Positions 28,378 to 37,264 of a stretch of DNA of 64,000 nt are shown here, in pieces. The translations under genes and the position numbers were made by a program. Position 1 is the stretch's first letter. Each line of letters begins with the position of its first letter. Source of the DNA: Streptomyces venezuelae (GTDB taxonomy: Bacteria; Actinomycetota; Actinomycetes; Streptomycetales; Streptomycetaceae); contig NZ_CP029194.1 of the NCBI RefSeq assembly GCF_008642375.1, positions 1,178,001-1,242,000 of the forward strand. The letters run 5' to 3'. The notes beneath the pieces are model-generated. The model had not been told where the DNA came from, did not search any database, and was given only the letters and a program-made list of their open reading frames with translations.

Positions 28378-29382
28378 GTGGCCACCTCCGTTCGGGCGAG
28401 GCCTGACGGCTCCCCGCCGCCCGCCGCACCGCCCTCCTCCTCCGGCTCCCGGAGCCGCCGCTCCGCCCCCGGCCGCCGGCGCAGCACCCTCTACCGCTGG
28501 GACATCAAGGCGACCCCGTACCTCTTCATCGCCCCCTTCTTCCTCACGTTCGCCGCCTTCGGCCTCTTCCCGCTGATCTACACGGGCTGGCTCTCGCTCA
28601 ACCGGGTGGAGCTCGGCGGTGACCCGCAGTGGAAGGGCCTGGAGAACTACACCGATCTCGCGACCAGCGAGTTCTTCTGGAACGCCCTCGCCAACACCTT
28701 CACCATCGGGGTCATCTCGACCGTCCCCCAGCTGCTCATGGCCCTGGGCCTGGCACACCTGCTCAACTACAAGCTCCGCGGCCGCGGCTTCTTCCGGATC
28801 GCGGTCCTCGCCCCGTACGCCACGTCGATCGCGGCGGCGACCCTGGTCTTCGCCCAGCTCTTCAACACCGACTACGGGATGATCAACACCGTCCTCGGCT
28901 GGGCCGGCTTCGACCCCGTCCAGTGGGAGTCCTCCAAATGGCCGGCGCAGATCGCGATCTCCGTGATCGTCACCTGGCGCTGGACCGGCTACAACGCCCT
29001 GATCTACCTGGCCGCCATGCAGGCCGTGCCCCAGGACCTCTACGAGGCCGCCTCTCTCGACGGGGCGTCGCGCTGGCGCCAGTTCATCAGCGTCACCATC
29101 CCGTCGATCCGGCCGACCATCCTCTTCACCGTCGTCGTCTCCACCATCGGCGCCACCCAGCTCTTCGGCGAGCCGATGCTCTACGGCGGCAGCGTCGGCA
29201 TCAGCGGCGGCAGCGGCAACCAGTTCCAGACGCTGAGCCTGCTGATGTACGAGAAGGGATGGGTGAACAACGCGCTGGGCCAGGCCTCCGCCATCGCCTG
29301 GATCATGCTGCTGCTCCTCCTGATCGTCGGCGGCGTCCAGGCGCTCGTCTCCCGTCACAACCGCAAGAAGCTGGGAGGCTGA
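28378..29382 (+). CDS. cebF: CebF, cellobiose ABC transporter permease
   Basis: The 334-residue MalF-type permease has a polar Pro/Arg-rich N-terminus of about 45 residues, six membrane helices and the coupling motif DLYEAASLDGASRWRQFISVTIPSI. The GTG start is preceded by GGAAGGA at about 8 nt. It lies between cebE and cebG in the usual order and is part of the cellobiose importer. Confidence 0.93.
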   Translation: MATSVRARPDGSPPPAAPPSSSGSRSRRSAPGRRRSTLYRWDIKATPYLFIAPFFLTFAAFGLFPLIYTGWLSLNRVELGGDPQWKGLENYTDLATSEFFWNALANTFTIGVISTVPQLLMALGLAHLLNYKLRGRGFFRIAVLAPYATSIAAATLVFAQLFNTDYGMINTVLGWAGFDPVQWESSKWPAQIAISVIVTWRWTGYNALIYLAAMQAVPQDLYEAASLDGASRWRQFISVTIPSIRPTILFTVVVSTIGATQLFGEPMLYGGSVGISGGSGNQFQTLSLLMYEKGWVNNALGQASAIAWIMLLLLLIVGGVQALVSRHNRKKLGG

Positions 29383-29386
29383 CCCC

Positions 29387-30274
29387 ATGGCCCGCACTCT
29401 CGACAGGGAGGCGCCCCGGTCCGGGCGCCGGTTCCGCCAGACGGCCGGCCGGCAGCACCACGCCGGCCCCCTGACCTACGTCCTGCTGGCCGTGGCCGCC
29501 GTGGTCTCGCTCTTCCCGCTGTACTGGAACCTGGTCGCCGCCTCGCACAGCGGTGAGCGCGTCGTCCAGGCGCCGGCGCCGCTCCTGCCCGGCCCCCGCC
29601 TCCTGGACAACCTCAGCTTCGCCTGGAACCAGGTCCACATGGGCGAGGCGCTGATCAACACCACCGTCGTCGCCGGTCTGGTGGCCGCGTCCACCGTCGT
29701 CTTCTCCACGCTCGCCGGCTTCGCCTTCGCCAAGCTGCCGTTCCGGGGCCGCGGCATGCTGCTCTCGCTCGTGGTCGCCACCATGACGATCCCGCCGCAG
29801 CTCAGCGTCATCCCGCTGTACCAGATCATCACCGACCTCGGCTGGTTCGACCAGCTCCAGTCCGTCGTCCTGCCCTCGCTCGTCGCCGCCTTCGGCGTGT
29901 TCTTCATGCGCCAGTTCCTCGTCGAGGCCCTGCCCGTCGAACTGGTCGAGGCGGCCCGCATGGACGGCGCGCACAGCCTCCGGGTGATCTGGCACGTGGT
30001 CTTCCCCGTGGCCCGGCCCGCGATGGCCGTGCTCGGCATGCTCGTCTTCGTCCAGGCGTGGAACGACTTCTTCTGGCCGTTCATCGCGCTGACCCAGGAC
30101 GGCAACCCCACCCTCCAGGTGGCCCTCGCCGGCCTCGGCGCGGGCAACCACACCGTGGACCACGCCGTCGTCCTGACGGGCGCCCTCATATCCACGGTGC
30201 CGCTGCTGCTCGTCTTCGCCTTCCTCGGCAAGCACATCGTCGGCGGCATCACGGCAGGCGCCGTCAAGAGCTGA
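29387..30274 (+). CDS. cebG: CebG, cellobiose ABC transporter permease
   Basis: The 295-residue MalG-type permease has six membrane helices and the coupling motif [28 protein letters not shown]. It starts 4 nt after the cebF stop, with GGGAGG overlapping the end of cebF. It completes the CebEFG importer, which lacks its own ATPase as is usual in Streptomyces. Confidence 0.93.
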   Translation: MARTLDREAPRSGRRFRQTAGRQHHAGPLTYVLLAVAAVVSLFPLYWNLVAASHSGERVVQAPAPLLPGPRLLDNLSFAWNQVHMGEALINTTVVAGLVAASTVVFSTLAGFAFAKLPFRGRGMLLSLVVATMTIPPQLSVIPLYQIITDLGWFDQLQSVVLPSLVAAFGVFFMRQFLVEALPVELVEAARMDGAHSLRVIWHVVFPVARPAMAVLGMLVFVQAWNDFFWPFIALTQDGNPTLQVALAGLGAGNHTVDHAVVLTGALISTVPLLLVFAFLGKHIVGGITAGAVKS

Positions 30275-30330
30275 GCAGCCGCACCTGCTGCGCACCGCAC
30301 TTTCCGAACGTACCGACCCCGTACCCGCGT

Positions 30331-30344
30331 TGGGAGCGCTCTCC
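30331..30344. promoter_or_regulatory. Imperfect CebR box overlapping the bglC ribosome-binding site
   Basis: TGGGAGCGCTCTCC has the intact left half and centre of the CebR operator and ends one base before the bglC ATG. GGGAG within it is also the Shine-Dalgarno sequence. A CebR site before bglC is known in Streptomyces scabies. Confidence 0.75.
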
Positions 30345-30345
30345 T

Positions 30346-31779
30346 ATGACCGCGTCCGAAACCCGGCCGCTCACCGCCACCCGCTCGTTCCCGTCCGACT
30401 TCCTCTGGGGCGCCGCCACCGCCGCGTACCAGATCGAAGGGGCGGCGGCGGCGGACGGCCGCACACCGTCCATCTGGGACACCTTCTCGCACACCCCCGG
30501 CAAGGTCTTCGAGGGCCACACCGGCGATGTGGCCGTCGACCACTACCACCGGTTCCGCGAGGACGTCGGCATCATGTCCGAACTGGGCCTGAACGCCTAC
30601 CGGTTCTCCGTCTCCTGGTCCCGCGTCCAGCCCACCGGCAGAGGGCCCGCCGTCCAGAAGGGCCTGGACTTCTACCGGGCCCTCGTCGACGAGCTGCTCG
30701 CCGCCGGGATCGCGCCGGCCCTGACGCTCTACCACTGGGACCTGCCCCAGGAGCTGGAGGACGCCGGCGGCTGGCCCGAGCGGGCGACCGCCGAGCGGTT
30801 CGCCGAGTACGCCGGGATCGTCGCCGACGCCCTCGGCGACCGGGTCACCCGGTGGACCACGCTGAACGAACCCTGGTGCAGCGCCTTCCTGGGGTACGGC
30901 TCCGGCGTCCACGCCCCGGGCCGCACGGACCCGGTCGACTCCCTGCGGGCCGCCCACCACCTCAACCTCGGGCACGGCCTCGCCGTCCAGGCCCTGCGGG
31001 CCGCCCTCCCGGCGGACCGGCAGCTCGCGGTCTCCCTCAACCTCCACGAGGTGCGCCCGATGACGGACTCCGCCGAGGACCGGGACGCGGCCCGCCGCAT
31101 CGACGCCGTCGGCAACCGGATCTGGCTGGGCCCGATGCTGGACGGCGCCTATCCCGAGGACCTTCTCGCCGACACCGCGCACCTCACCGACTGGTCCTTC
31201 GTCCGCGACGGCGACACGGTGGCGGTACGGCAGCCGCTGGACCTGCTGGCCGTCAACTACTACACGCCGACGCTGGTCTCGCACGTCCCGGCGGGCGCGG
31301 AGAAGCCTCAGGACGACGGGCACGGCAACAGCGAGCACTCGCCGTGGCCCGGCGCGGACTCCGTCGCCTTCCACCGCGCGCCCGGCGAGCGGACGGCGAT
31401 GGGCTGGCCGGTCGACGCGAGCGCACTGTACGACCTGCTGAGCCGGGTCTCCGCCGCGTACCCGGACCTGCCGCTGGTGATCAGCGAGAACGGCGCCGCG
31501 TACGAGGACGAGGTCGGCGAGGACGGCTCGGTGCACGACCCGGAGCGCGCGGCCTATGTGCACGCGCATCTGGAGGCCGTGCACCGCGCGCTCGCGGACG
31601 GGGTGGACGTGCGCGGCTACTTCCTGTGGTCGCTGCTCGACAACTTCGAGTGGGCGTACGGCTACGCGAAGCGGTTCGGCGCGGTCCGGGTCGACTACGA
31701 CACCCTGGAACGCACCCCGAAGTCCAGCGCCCGCTGGTACGCGCGGGTGGCGCGGACGGGCGAGCTGCACGCCCCGTAG
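30346..31779 (+). CDS. bglC: BglC, beta-glucosidase, glycoside hydrolase family 1
   Basis: The 477-residue enzyme hydrolyses imported cellobiose and cello-oligosaccharides to glucose. GH1 signatures are the N-terminal [15 protein letters not shown], the acid/base Glu in [10 protein letters not shown] and the nucleophile Glu in [13 protein letters not shown]. No signal peptide is present, consistent with a cytoplasmic enzyme. It lies 71 nt after cebG with an operator directly on its ribosome-binding site. Its activity removes the CebR inducer, closing the feedback loop. A strong hairpin follows. Confidence 0.95.
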   Translation: MTASETRPLTATRSFPSDFLWGAATAAYQIEGAAAADGRTPSIWDTFSHTPGKVFEGHTGDVAVDHYHRFREDVGIMSELGLNAYRFSVSWSRVQPTGRGPAVQKGLDFYRALVDELLAAGIAPALTLYHWDLPQELEDAGGWPERATAERFAEYAGIVADALGDRVTRWTTLNEPWCSAFLGYGSGVHAPGRTDPVDSLRAAHHLNLGHGLAVQALRAALPADRQLAVSLNLHEVRPMTDSAEDRDAARRIDAVGNRIWLGPMLDGAYPEDLLADTAHLTDWSFVRDGDTVAVRQPLDLLAVNYYTPTLVSHVPAGAEKPQDDGHGNSEHSPWPGADSVAFHRAPGERTAMGWPVDASALYDLLSRVSAAYPDLPLVISENGAAYEDEVGEDGSVHDPERAAYVHAHLEAVHRALADGVDVRGYFLWSLLDNFEWAYGYAKRFGAVRVDYDTLERTPKSSARWYARVARTGELHAP

Positions 31780-31796
31780 AGACTGAGGCGACAACG

Positions 31797-31834
31797 CGAT
31801 CGGGCCCTGCCGGACCACCGGCACGGCCCGATCG
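31797..31834. terminator. Bidirectional terminator between bglC and the esterase-like gene
   Basis: The arms CGATCGGGCCCTGCCGG (31797-31813) and its near-complement (31818-31834) pair across a 4-nt loop, with a single internal mismatch. The hairpin lies between two convergent genes. Confidence 0.8.
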
Positions 31835-31852
31835 GCATGTCACCGGAGCAGC

Positions 31853-33076
31853 CTAGTTCTGTGGCGACGGCATGTCCTTGACGAACACGAGCCCGTCGCT
31901 GCCCGCCAAGTGCGCCGGGTCGAGCGGGGCGTAGCCGAACCAGGGGGAGACGCGCGGCACGGGCGGCGGATCGCCGAGGACGGCCGCGAGCCGCCGGGCG
32001 TCGACGACGCAGCGGTCCTCCGGGAGCGCGTACAGGAGCCCTTCGACGGTGTCCGCCGGGGGTGTGCCGACGCCCTGGTGCCGGATGGTGCCGAGGGCCG
32101 TGGCCACGAAGGCGTACTCCCCGCCGAGCCGGGCGCTCACCAGCGCTCCGGCGCTCCACCACTCCAGCCGCTCGCCCCCCATGGTCATCGAGCTCTTCTC
32201 CCGCTGGAGATGGGCGTTGTGGGTGTGGACGAACACCGGGCCCCGGGCGGCGAGGGCGAGGAGGTTGTCGGCCATCATCTGGTCCCGCAGGCCCGCCAGT
32301 CGGCTCAGGCGGGCCGGAGAGGTGTCGGCCATCCAGTGGTGGTAGCGCAGGAGGCCGACGGCGGTGCGCCCGTAGAGGCACGCCCTGTCCCACTCCTCCG
32401 GCGAGGAGACCGCGAGCAAGTGGGGTCGTCCGGCGTCGAGGAGGGCCGCCGAGTCGTCGGCGAACAGGCGCAGTTCGCGGGCCTCGGCCGACTGCCCCAC
32501 GGACCGGGCGGGGTCCCGCATCGCGGCGGGTTCGGTCCAGCGGTCGTCGGGGCCGAGCAGGCGGTCGAGCGTTTCCGCCGTGCCGGGGAGCAGGTCCGCG
32601 TCGAGCCGGGCCGCGAGGTAGGCGTGGAGTGCGGTGAGGGCCTGCCGGGGGCTCGCGGCGGCGGTGATCTCCAGCGGGCCGTCGAAACCGGCGAAGCGGA
32701 CCTGCTCGGACGCGGGCCGGCCGTCGTTGTGGGCACGCATCCAGCGGATCAGCTCTCGGTTGGCCGCGGACGCACCCCAGCCGTGGCTGAATCCGTGCTC
32801 CATGGCCTCGTCGAGGGTGCCGCCGGTGCCCGAGGTGACGTATTCGTCCACGAGGAGGCCCGCCAGGCAGTCGGTCTCGATCGCGAGGGTCCGGTAGCCC
32901 TCCTGCTCGACGAGCTGCCGGAAGAGTTCGTTGCGGAGGTCGAGGAGGGTGTCCTCGCCGTGGGTGGGCTCGCCCAGGGCGAGCAGCCGGGGCCGGTTCG
33001 GGAGCAGCCGCAGGACGGCGGCGGCCTCGACGGGATGGATGGTGCCCTTGATGTCGTCCGTGATGTCAGTCGCCAT
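31853..33076 (-). CDS. Erythromycin-esterase-like family protein
   Basis: The 407-residue protein has the EreA/ChaN-like fold pattern: LLALGEPTHGEDTLLDLRNELFRQLVE at the N-terminus with the conserved Glu/His, IETDC, a later FVHTHNAHLQRE, and Gly/His-rich loops. The family contains macrolide esterases, but many Streptomyces members have no known substrate, so resistance must not be assumed. It is divergent from a TioE-type MerR regulator. An 8-bp inverted repeat abuts its start codon. That regulator probably controls it. Confidence 0.88.
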   Translation of the reverse strand: MATDITDDIKGTIHPVEAAAVLRLLPNRPRLLALGEPTHGEDTLLDLRNELFRQLVEQEGYRTLAIETDCLAGLLVDEYVTSGTGGTLDEAMEHGFSHGWGASAANRELIRWMRAHNDGRPASEQVRFAGFDGPLEITAAASPRQALTALHAYLAARLDADLLPGTAETLDRLLGPDDRWTEPAAMRDPARSVGQSAEARELRLFADDSAALLDAGRPHLLAVSSPEEWDRACLYGRTAVGLLRYHHWMADTSPARLSRLAGLRDQMMADNLLALAARGPVFVHTHNAHLQREKSSMTMGGERLEWWSAGALVSARLGGEYAFVATALGTIRHQGVGTPPADTVEGLLYALPEDRCVVDARRLAAVLGDPPPVPRVSPWFGYAPLDPAHLAGSDGLVFVKDMPSPQN

Positions 33077-33078
33077 GC

Positions 33079-33098
33079 CTTCAACGCTATCGTTGAAG
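33079..33098. promoter_or_regulatory. Operator between the esterase-like and TioE-type genes
   Basis: CTTCAACG-ctat-CGTTGAAG is a perfect 8-bp inverted repeat with 4-bp spacer. A third partial copy (CGGTTGAG) follows 4 bp later. It lies 2 bp from the esterase-like start and 36 bp from the regulator start. Confidence 0.65.
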
Positions 33099-33134
33099 CA
33101 TCGGTTGAGACTTTTCCCCGATATCGTCGGCCTC

Positions 33135-33869
33135 ATGGGGAGAAACCTTCAAAGCCGGGATCGGCTGAGGCCGGTCGATCTGGCGCGCGGGCACGGTCTG
33201 TCCACGCAGGCCGTCCGGAACTACGAGGAGGCCGGCATCCTCCCGGCCGCCGACCGCACGGCCCACGGCTACCGCACGTACACCCCGCTGCACGCGGGGG
33301 CCCTGCGCGCGTTCCTGGCCCTGGTGCCCGGCCACGGCCACGGGACGGCGGCGGCGGTCATGCGGGCCGTGAACGAGGGCACGGTCGACGAGGGGTTGCG
33401 CCTCATCGACGAGAGCCACCTGCAGCTGCTCGACGACCGGCGGACGCTCCAGGACGTGGAGAGCGCGCTCCGCGACCTCGCGCCCGCCGTCCACGACCCG
33501 GAGCCCGTCACGGCCTCCGGTCCCGGGGGTGCGTTCATCGGGTCGCTGGCGAGGAGGCTCGGCATCCGGCCCGCGACGCTGCGCGCGTGGGAGCGGGCCG
33601 GTGTGGTGAGCCCACGCCGCGACCCGCTGACCGGCTACCGCGTCTACGACGCGGCCGACGTGCGGGACGCGCGACTGGCGCACCAGCTCAGGCGGGGCGG
33701 CTATCCGCTGGAGCGGATCGCCCCGCTGATCGCCCAGGTGCGGGCGGCCGGCGGTCCGGAGCCGCTGGAGGCGGCGCTGGGCGACTGGCAGGGCCGGCTG
33801 TCCGCCCGCGGGCGGGCGATGCTGACCGGGGCGGCGGAGCTGGAGGCGTATCTGCGACAGCTGGGGTGA
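33135..33869 (+). CDS. TioE-family MerR-type regulator with two DNA-binding domains
   Basis: The 244-residue protein carries two MerR-like winged-helix domains. The first is near residues 8-75 (RPVDLARGHGLSTQAVRNYEEAGILPAADR...GYRTYTPLH). The second is near residues 140-200 (GSLARRLGIRPATLRAWERAGVVSPRRDPLTGYRVYDAADVRD). This tandem arrangement is typical of the TioE family. The ATG starts the first domain directly. It is divergent from the erythromycin-esterase-like gene and shares a palindromic operator with it. Confidence 0.88.
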   Translation: MGRNLQSRDRLRPVDLARGHGLSTQAVRNYEEAGILPAADRTAHGYRTYTPLHAGALRAFLALVPGHGHGTAAAVMRAVNEGTVDEGLRLIDESHLQLLDDRRTLQDVESALRDLAPAVHDPEPVTASGPGGAFIGSLARRLGIRPATLRAWERAGVVSPRRDPLTGYRVYDAADVRDARLAHQLRRGGYPLERIAPLIAQVRAAGGPEPLEAALGDWQGRLSARGRAMLTGAAELEAYLRQLG

Positions 33870-33907
33870 GGTCCCGGCCCGTGAGCTCCCGGCCCCCACC
33901 CTTGTGC

Positions 33908-33929
33908 CCGGCCCTGCCGCCGGGGCCGG
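33908..33929 (+). terminator. Possible terminator after the TioE-type gene
   Basis: A short CCGGCCC / GGGCCGG stem lies about 40 bp after the regulator stop, in the gap before the phosphodiesterase gene. Confidence 0.35.
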
Positions 33930-34008
33930 ACGGGTGTCGACGAATCGTCACGTGCGGGCCGGTGTGTGGTCCCTGGGGCGTCACCCTCCGTATCTATGCT
34001 GTGCGTTC

Positions 34009-34911
34009 ATGAACGACGGACGATCGAACGCGCTCCGGTCCCGGCGCCCGGGACGCGTCACCTACGGCTCGGCGGCGCTCGCCACCGTGCTGGTACTGGC
34101 CGCTCCCTCCACGCTCCTCGCCGATCCGGCGGCCCGGGTCGAGGGACAGACGGCGGCCCGGGCCGCGCCGACGGTCATCGCCCATCGGGGCGCCTCCTCC
34201 GCCGCCCCCGAGAACACCCTGGTCTCCGACGAGGTCGCCCGGCGGGGCGGGGCGAGGTGGATCGAGAACGACGTCCAGCCCAGCAGCGACGGCGTGCCGT
34301 ACATCCTGCACGACGCGACCGTCGACCGGACGACCGACGGTACGGGCCCGATCCGCTCCCTCACCTCCGCCCGGCTCGACGAGCTGGACGCCGGGTCGTG
34401 GTTCGCCCCCGCCTACGCCGGGGCCCGGGTCCCGACGCTGGCCGCGCAGTTGGCGGACCTGCGCGAGCGCGGCGGGAACCTCCTCCTGGAGATCAAGGGC
34501 CGCCACAGCCACGCCGAGGTGGCCCGGATCGTCCGGGACGTCCGGGAGCAGTCCATGAGCGGCCGGGTCTTCGTGCAGAGCTTCGACATCCCGACCCTCA
34601 AGTACACCCGCGACCTCGCGCCCGAGCTGCCGATCGGGCTGCTGCGCTCCACGCTCGACGCGGACCCGGTCGGGCTCGCCGAGGACCTGGGCCTCACGGC
34701 GTACAACGTCTCGGACACCGCGCTCGCCACCCGGCCCGGGCTGGTCCGTGACCTGCACGCCGCGGGCGTGGCCGTGAACGTCTGGACGGTGGACAGTCCC
34801 GCCCGCTGGAAGGCACTGGACGCCCTCGGTGTGGACGGGATCATCACCAACCGGCCGGCCGAGCTGACCGGCTGGCTCGCGGGAAGGACCCCCGCGGCTG
34901 CTACGGGGTGA
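34009..34911 (+). CDS. Glycerophosphodiester phosphodiesterase, exported
   Basis: The 300-residue protein has an N-terminal signal segment (VTYGSAALATVLVLAAPSTLLA) and a GDPD barrel: VIAHRGASSAAPENTL, IENDVQPSSDGVPYILHDATVDRTTDG and the metal/catalytic residues LLLEIKGRH. It hydrolyses glycerophosphodiesters to glycerol-3-phosphate and an alcohol, probably outside the membrane. No Shine-Dalgarno is present before the ATG. A TATGCT hexamer ends 8 nt upstream, so the message may be leaderless. The last 11 bp overlap the convergent next gene. Confidence 0.92.
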   Translation: MNDGRSNALRSRRPGRVTYGSAALATVLVLAAPSTLLADPAARVEGQTAARAAPTVIAHRGASSAAPENTLVSDEVARRGGARWIENDVQPSSDGVPYILHDATVDRTTDGTGPIRSLTSARLDELDAGSWFAPAYAGARVPTLAAQLADLRERGGNLLLEIKGRHSHAEVARIVRDVREQSMSGRVFVQSFDIPTLKYTRDLAPELPIGLLRSTLDADPVGLAEDLGLTAYNVSDTALATRPGLVRDLHAAGVAVNVWTVDSPARWKALDALGVDGIITNRPAELTGWLAGRTPAAATG

Positions 34912-35989
34912 CCTTCATGTCGTCGACGAAGGCCCTGACGAGGATCGCGCGGGTGGAGACGACGGTCCCGGGCTTGATCAGTCCGTCCTCACCGCTTTCG
35001 CCCTTGACCTGGACCGACCGCTCCCCCAGGAAGGTGAGGGTCTTGCGGTCGAAGATCCACTCGGTGCGCTGGCCGCCGGCCTCGTCGAGCCGCGCGACCG
35101 CGACGCCCTGGCGGCCGACGGCGTCGGTGGCGCTGTCCACCGTGACCACCCCCGGGATCTTCGCGGCGGCCCGGTAGAGCGCGGCGGTGAGCTGCGGCGA
35201 CGGCCAGCTCTCGACGAGGAGGTCGCCGATGGTGGTGAAGGCCTGCTGGTCCGGGCCGTTGCCCTGTCCCTCGGTCTCCTTGTAGATCTTCCGCAGCAGG
35301 GCGTCGGGGTCGGTGGGGAGCGTGGCGAGGTAGTCGTGCGAGGGCGCGCCCAGGTGCGGCTTCGGGTCGTTGCCCTGCTCGTCGGGGCCCGCGAGGGTGA
35401 TGCCCTCGGGCTCGGTGTTGCCCGGTTCGATCAGCCAGCCGTCGCTGCCGTCGGGGGACCTCCAGACCTGCCGGGTGTGCAGGGGCACGCTGACGAGGCT
35501 GCTCACGCCGCTGTCGGTCCGCACGTGCGTGCCGGCGGAGCGGGACTCGATGTAGACGTACTGCCCCGCCGCGGCGGGCTTCGGGGCGTCCGCGTCGGCG
35601 GCGGCCAGGGAGATGCGGTCGAGGAGCTCAGGGGCTCCCTTCGGGTCGACGGCGCCGATCCGCGTGGTGAGCGCGGGGCCGGTGGCACGGTCCTCCCCGG
35701 TTCCGGTGAGGTCGCCCGGGAGGAGGACGAGGGCGCCGGCCGCGAGCGCGCCCGCGAGGGCGGTCACGGCGGGCAGGAGGATCGCCTTCCGCAGGAAGGG
35801 GTTGCGGGCGCGCGCGGTGTGCGCGGCGCGCTCCTCGGCGATGGTGCGGCGGTCGTCGTGGATCTGGCTCATCAGGCGCTCCTTGTGGAACTGGTGACGG
35901 CCCGGAGGAAGTTCGCGCTCCTCGATCGCCGGAAGGTCACCGGCCTCGTGCCGGGGTGCCGTGCGGGCGTCGTTCGGGTCGGGGTTCAT
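34901..35989 (-). CDS. CU044_5270-family membrane-anchored protein
   Basis: The 362-residue product has a cytoplasmic N-terminus of about 65 residues, one membrane helix (AILLPAVTALAGALAAGALVLL) and an extracellular domain of about 260 residues without catalytic motifs. The conserved C-terminal pattern (AAAKIPGVVTVDSATDAVGRQG, RTEWIFDRKTL) resembles the CU044_5270 family. Such proteins usually follow an ECF sigma gene, as here with a 4-nt overlap. It probably modulates that sigma factor or responds to it. Function otherwise unknown. Confidence 0.85.
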   Translation of the reverse strand: MNPDPNDARTAPRHEAGDLPAIEERELPPGRHQFHKERLMSQIHDDRRTIAEERAAHTARARNPFLRKAILLPAVTALAGALAAGALVLLPGDLTGTGEDRATGPALTTRIGAVDPKGAPELLDRISLAAADADAPKPAAAGQYVYIESRSAGTHVRTDSGVSSLVSVPLHTRQVWRSPDGSDGWLIEPGNTEPEGITLAGPDEQGNDPKPHLGAPSHDYLATLPTDPDALLRKIYKETEGQGNGPDQQAFTTIGDLLVESWPSPQLTAALYRAAAKIPGVVTVDSATDAVGRQGVAVARLDEAGGQRTEWIFDRKTLTFLGERSVQVKGESGEDGLIKPGTVVSTRAILVRAFVDDMKVTP

Positions 35990-36693
35990 CGGATTCCCTC
36001 CTGTGCGGGCCGGACCGCGTTCACGCGATCACCTGTTGTCTGTCGGGTGCGAGGGGCGGGTTCCCGGATTTCCGGGACGGATTTCCTGATGTCGCGGGCG
36101 GGTTGCCGGGTGTCGCGGGCGGATTGCCCCATGTCACGGGCGAGTTCCTCCTCCGCTCCGGTACGGAGCTTGGCGCGGGCGCGCGAGAGGCGGGAGCGGA
36201 CGGTGCCGACCGGGACGCCGAGGGCGGCGGCGACCTCGGTGTAGGCGAGGCCTTCCCAGAGGCAGAGCACGAGGACTTCGCGTTCGGTACGGCGCAGCGT
36301 GCCCAGCGCCCGCAGCGTGGCCGCGATGCGGCGCCGGTCGTCGAGCCGGCCCGCGACCTCGGAGGCGTGGTCGGGCATGGCCGCCTCGGCGGCGCCGGCC
36401 GCGGCGTACGCGGAGGCGGCCCGCCGGTAGCGCCGGTTGCCCCGGCAGTGGTTGCGGGCGACATTGGTGGCGACGCCCAGGAGCCAGGGCCGGAGCGAGC
36501 CCCCTTCGGGGTCGACCTTCTGCCGCAGCCGCCAGGCCTCCAGGTAGGTCGCCGCCATGACGTCCTCGGCGACCGACCAGTCGCCGGTCAGCCGGAAGGC
36601 ATGGTTGTAGACGCTCCGGGCGTGGGAGTCGAAGAGTTCGGCGAAGGCCGAGGGGTCCCCGGCCCGGATCCGTGCGCGTGTGTCGGTGTTCAC
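35986..36693 (-). CDS. ECF RNA polymerase sigma factor
   Basis: The 235-residue protein has region 2 (FAELFDSHARSVYNHAFRLTGDWSVAEDVMAATYLEAWR) and region 4 (LGTLRRTEREVLVLCLWEGLAYTEVAAALGVPVGTVRSRLSRARAKL). The start is GTG. After region 4 it has an unusual tail of five degenerate heptads (residues about 184-218, based on xARDxRx). It is translationally coupled to the membrane-anchored partner by an ATGA overlap, a typical stress-sensing arrangement. Confidence 0.94.
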   Translation of the reverse strand: MNTDTRARIRAGDPSAFAELFDSHARSVYNHAFRLTGDWSVAEDVMAATYLEAWRLRQKVDPEGGSLRPWLLGVATNVARNHCRGNRRYRRAASAYAAAGAAEAAMPDHASEVAGRLDDRRRIAATLRALGTLRRTEREVLVLCLWEGLAYTEVAAALGVPVGTVRSRLSRARAKLRTGAEEELARDMGQSARDTRQPARDIRKSVPEIREPAPRTRQTTGDRVNAVRPAQEGIR

Positions 36694-36738
36694 GACTGTC
36701 GTCTGTCCGGCTCACGGGGCGGGTTCCCGTGATCCGGG

Positions 36739-37257
36739 TCACATCCCGTCGGCGGTCCGGGCGCGCAGTTCGGTCAGGAGGTCGGGGTTGACCACGGTCA
36801 GGATCGTCGCGATGCGCTCGGCGTCGACGCCCGCCCACAGGATGTCCCGCGCGCCCCGGTACTTGGCGGCGAGCCGCTCGCGCCTGGCGGGCGGCAGCTC
36901 GGCGGCGCGGTCCTGGCGGCTGTTGTGCGCGTTGTCGGCGATCTTGACGAGGGTGGCGTCGGGGTCCCGCGCGATGAGGTGGAGCTTCGCCTCGTAGGAC
37001 AGGTCCGGCCGGTTGGTGACGGCTTCGACGACGGCGACGACCCGGTCCGGGATGCCGGCGGCCCTGAGCCGCTCGGCCGTCCACGCGGTGTCCTCGATGA
37101 CGTCGTGCAGGAGGCCGGCCATCACCAGCTCCTCGCCGAAGGGTTCGAGTCCGGCGGCGACGGCCCGGACGTGCTCGACGTACGGGACGCCGATCAGGTC
37201 GACCTGGCCGGCGTGCGCGCGGGCAGCGAGTGCGTCGACCTCCGCGAGTGTCGTCAT
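36739..37257 (-). CDS. Small HD-domain phosphohydrolase (MESH1/RelA-hydrolase-like)
   Basis: The 172-residue protein carries the HD signature split as HAGQVDLIGVPYVEH, LLHDVIEDT and KIADNAHN. This matches the hydrolase half of RelA/SpoT enzymes and MESH1-type single-domain proteins, which remove pyrophosphate from (p)ppGpp. It lacks synthetase, TGS or ACT domains. It is the next gene after a lipoprotein gene on the same strand, with a 7-nt gap. The substrate is not certain; other nucleotides are possible. Confidence 0.87.
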   Translation of the reverse strand: MTTLAEVDALAARAHAGQVDLIGVPYVEHVRAVAAGLEPFGEELVMAGLLHDVIEDTAWTAERLRAAGIPDRVVAVVEAVTNRPDLSYEAKLHLIARDPDATLVKIADNAHNSRQDRAAELPPARRERLAAKYRGARDILWAGVDAERIATILTVVNPDLLTELRARTADGM

Positions 37258-37264
37258 CCCCGTC

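Noticed and set aside
31853..33076. Dedicated macrolide-resistance gene
   Set aside because: The family includes Ere esterases, but sequence alone does not establish macrolide hydrolysis and no macrolide cluster is in the window.
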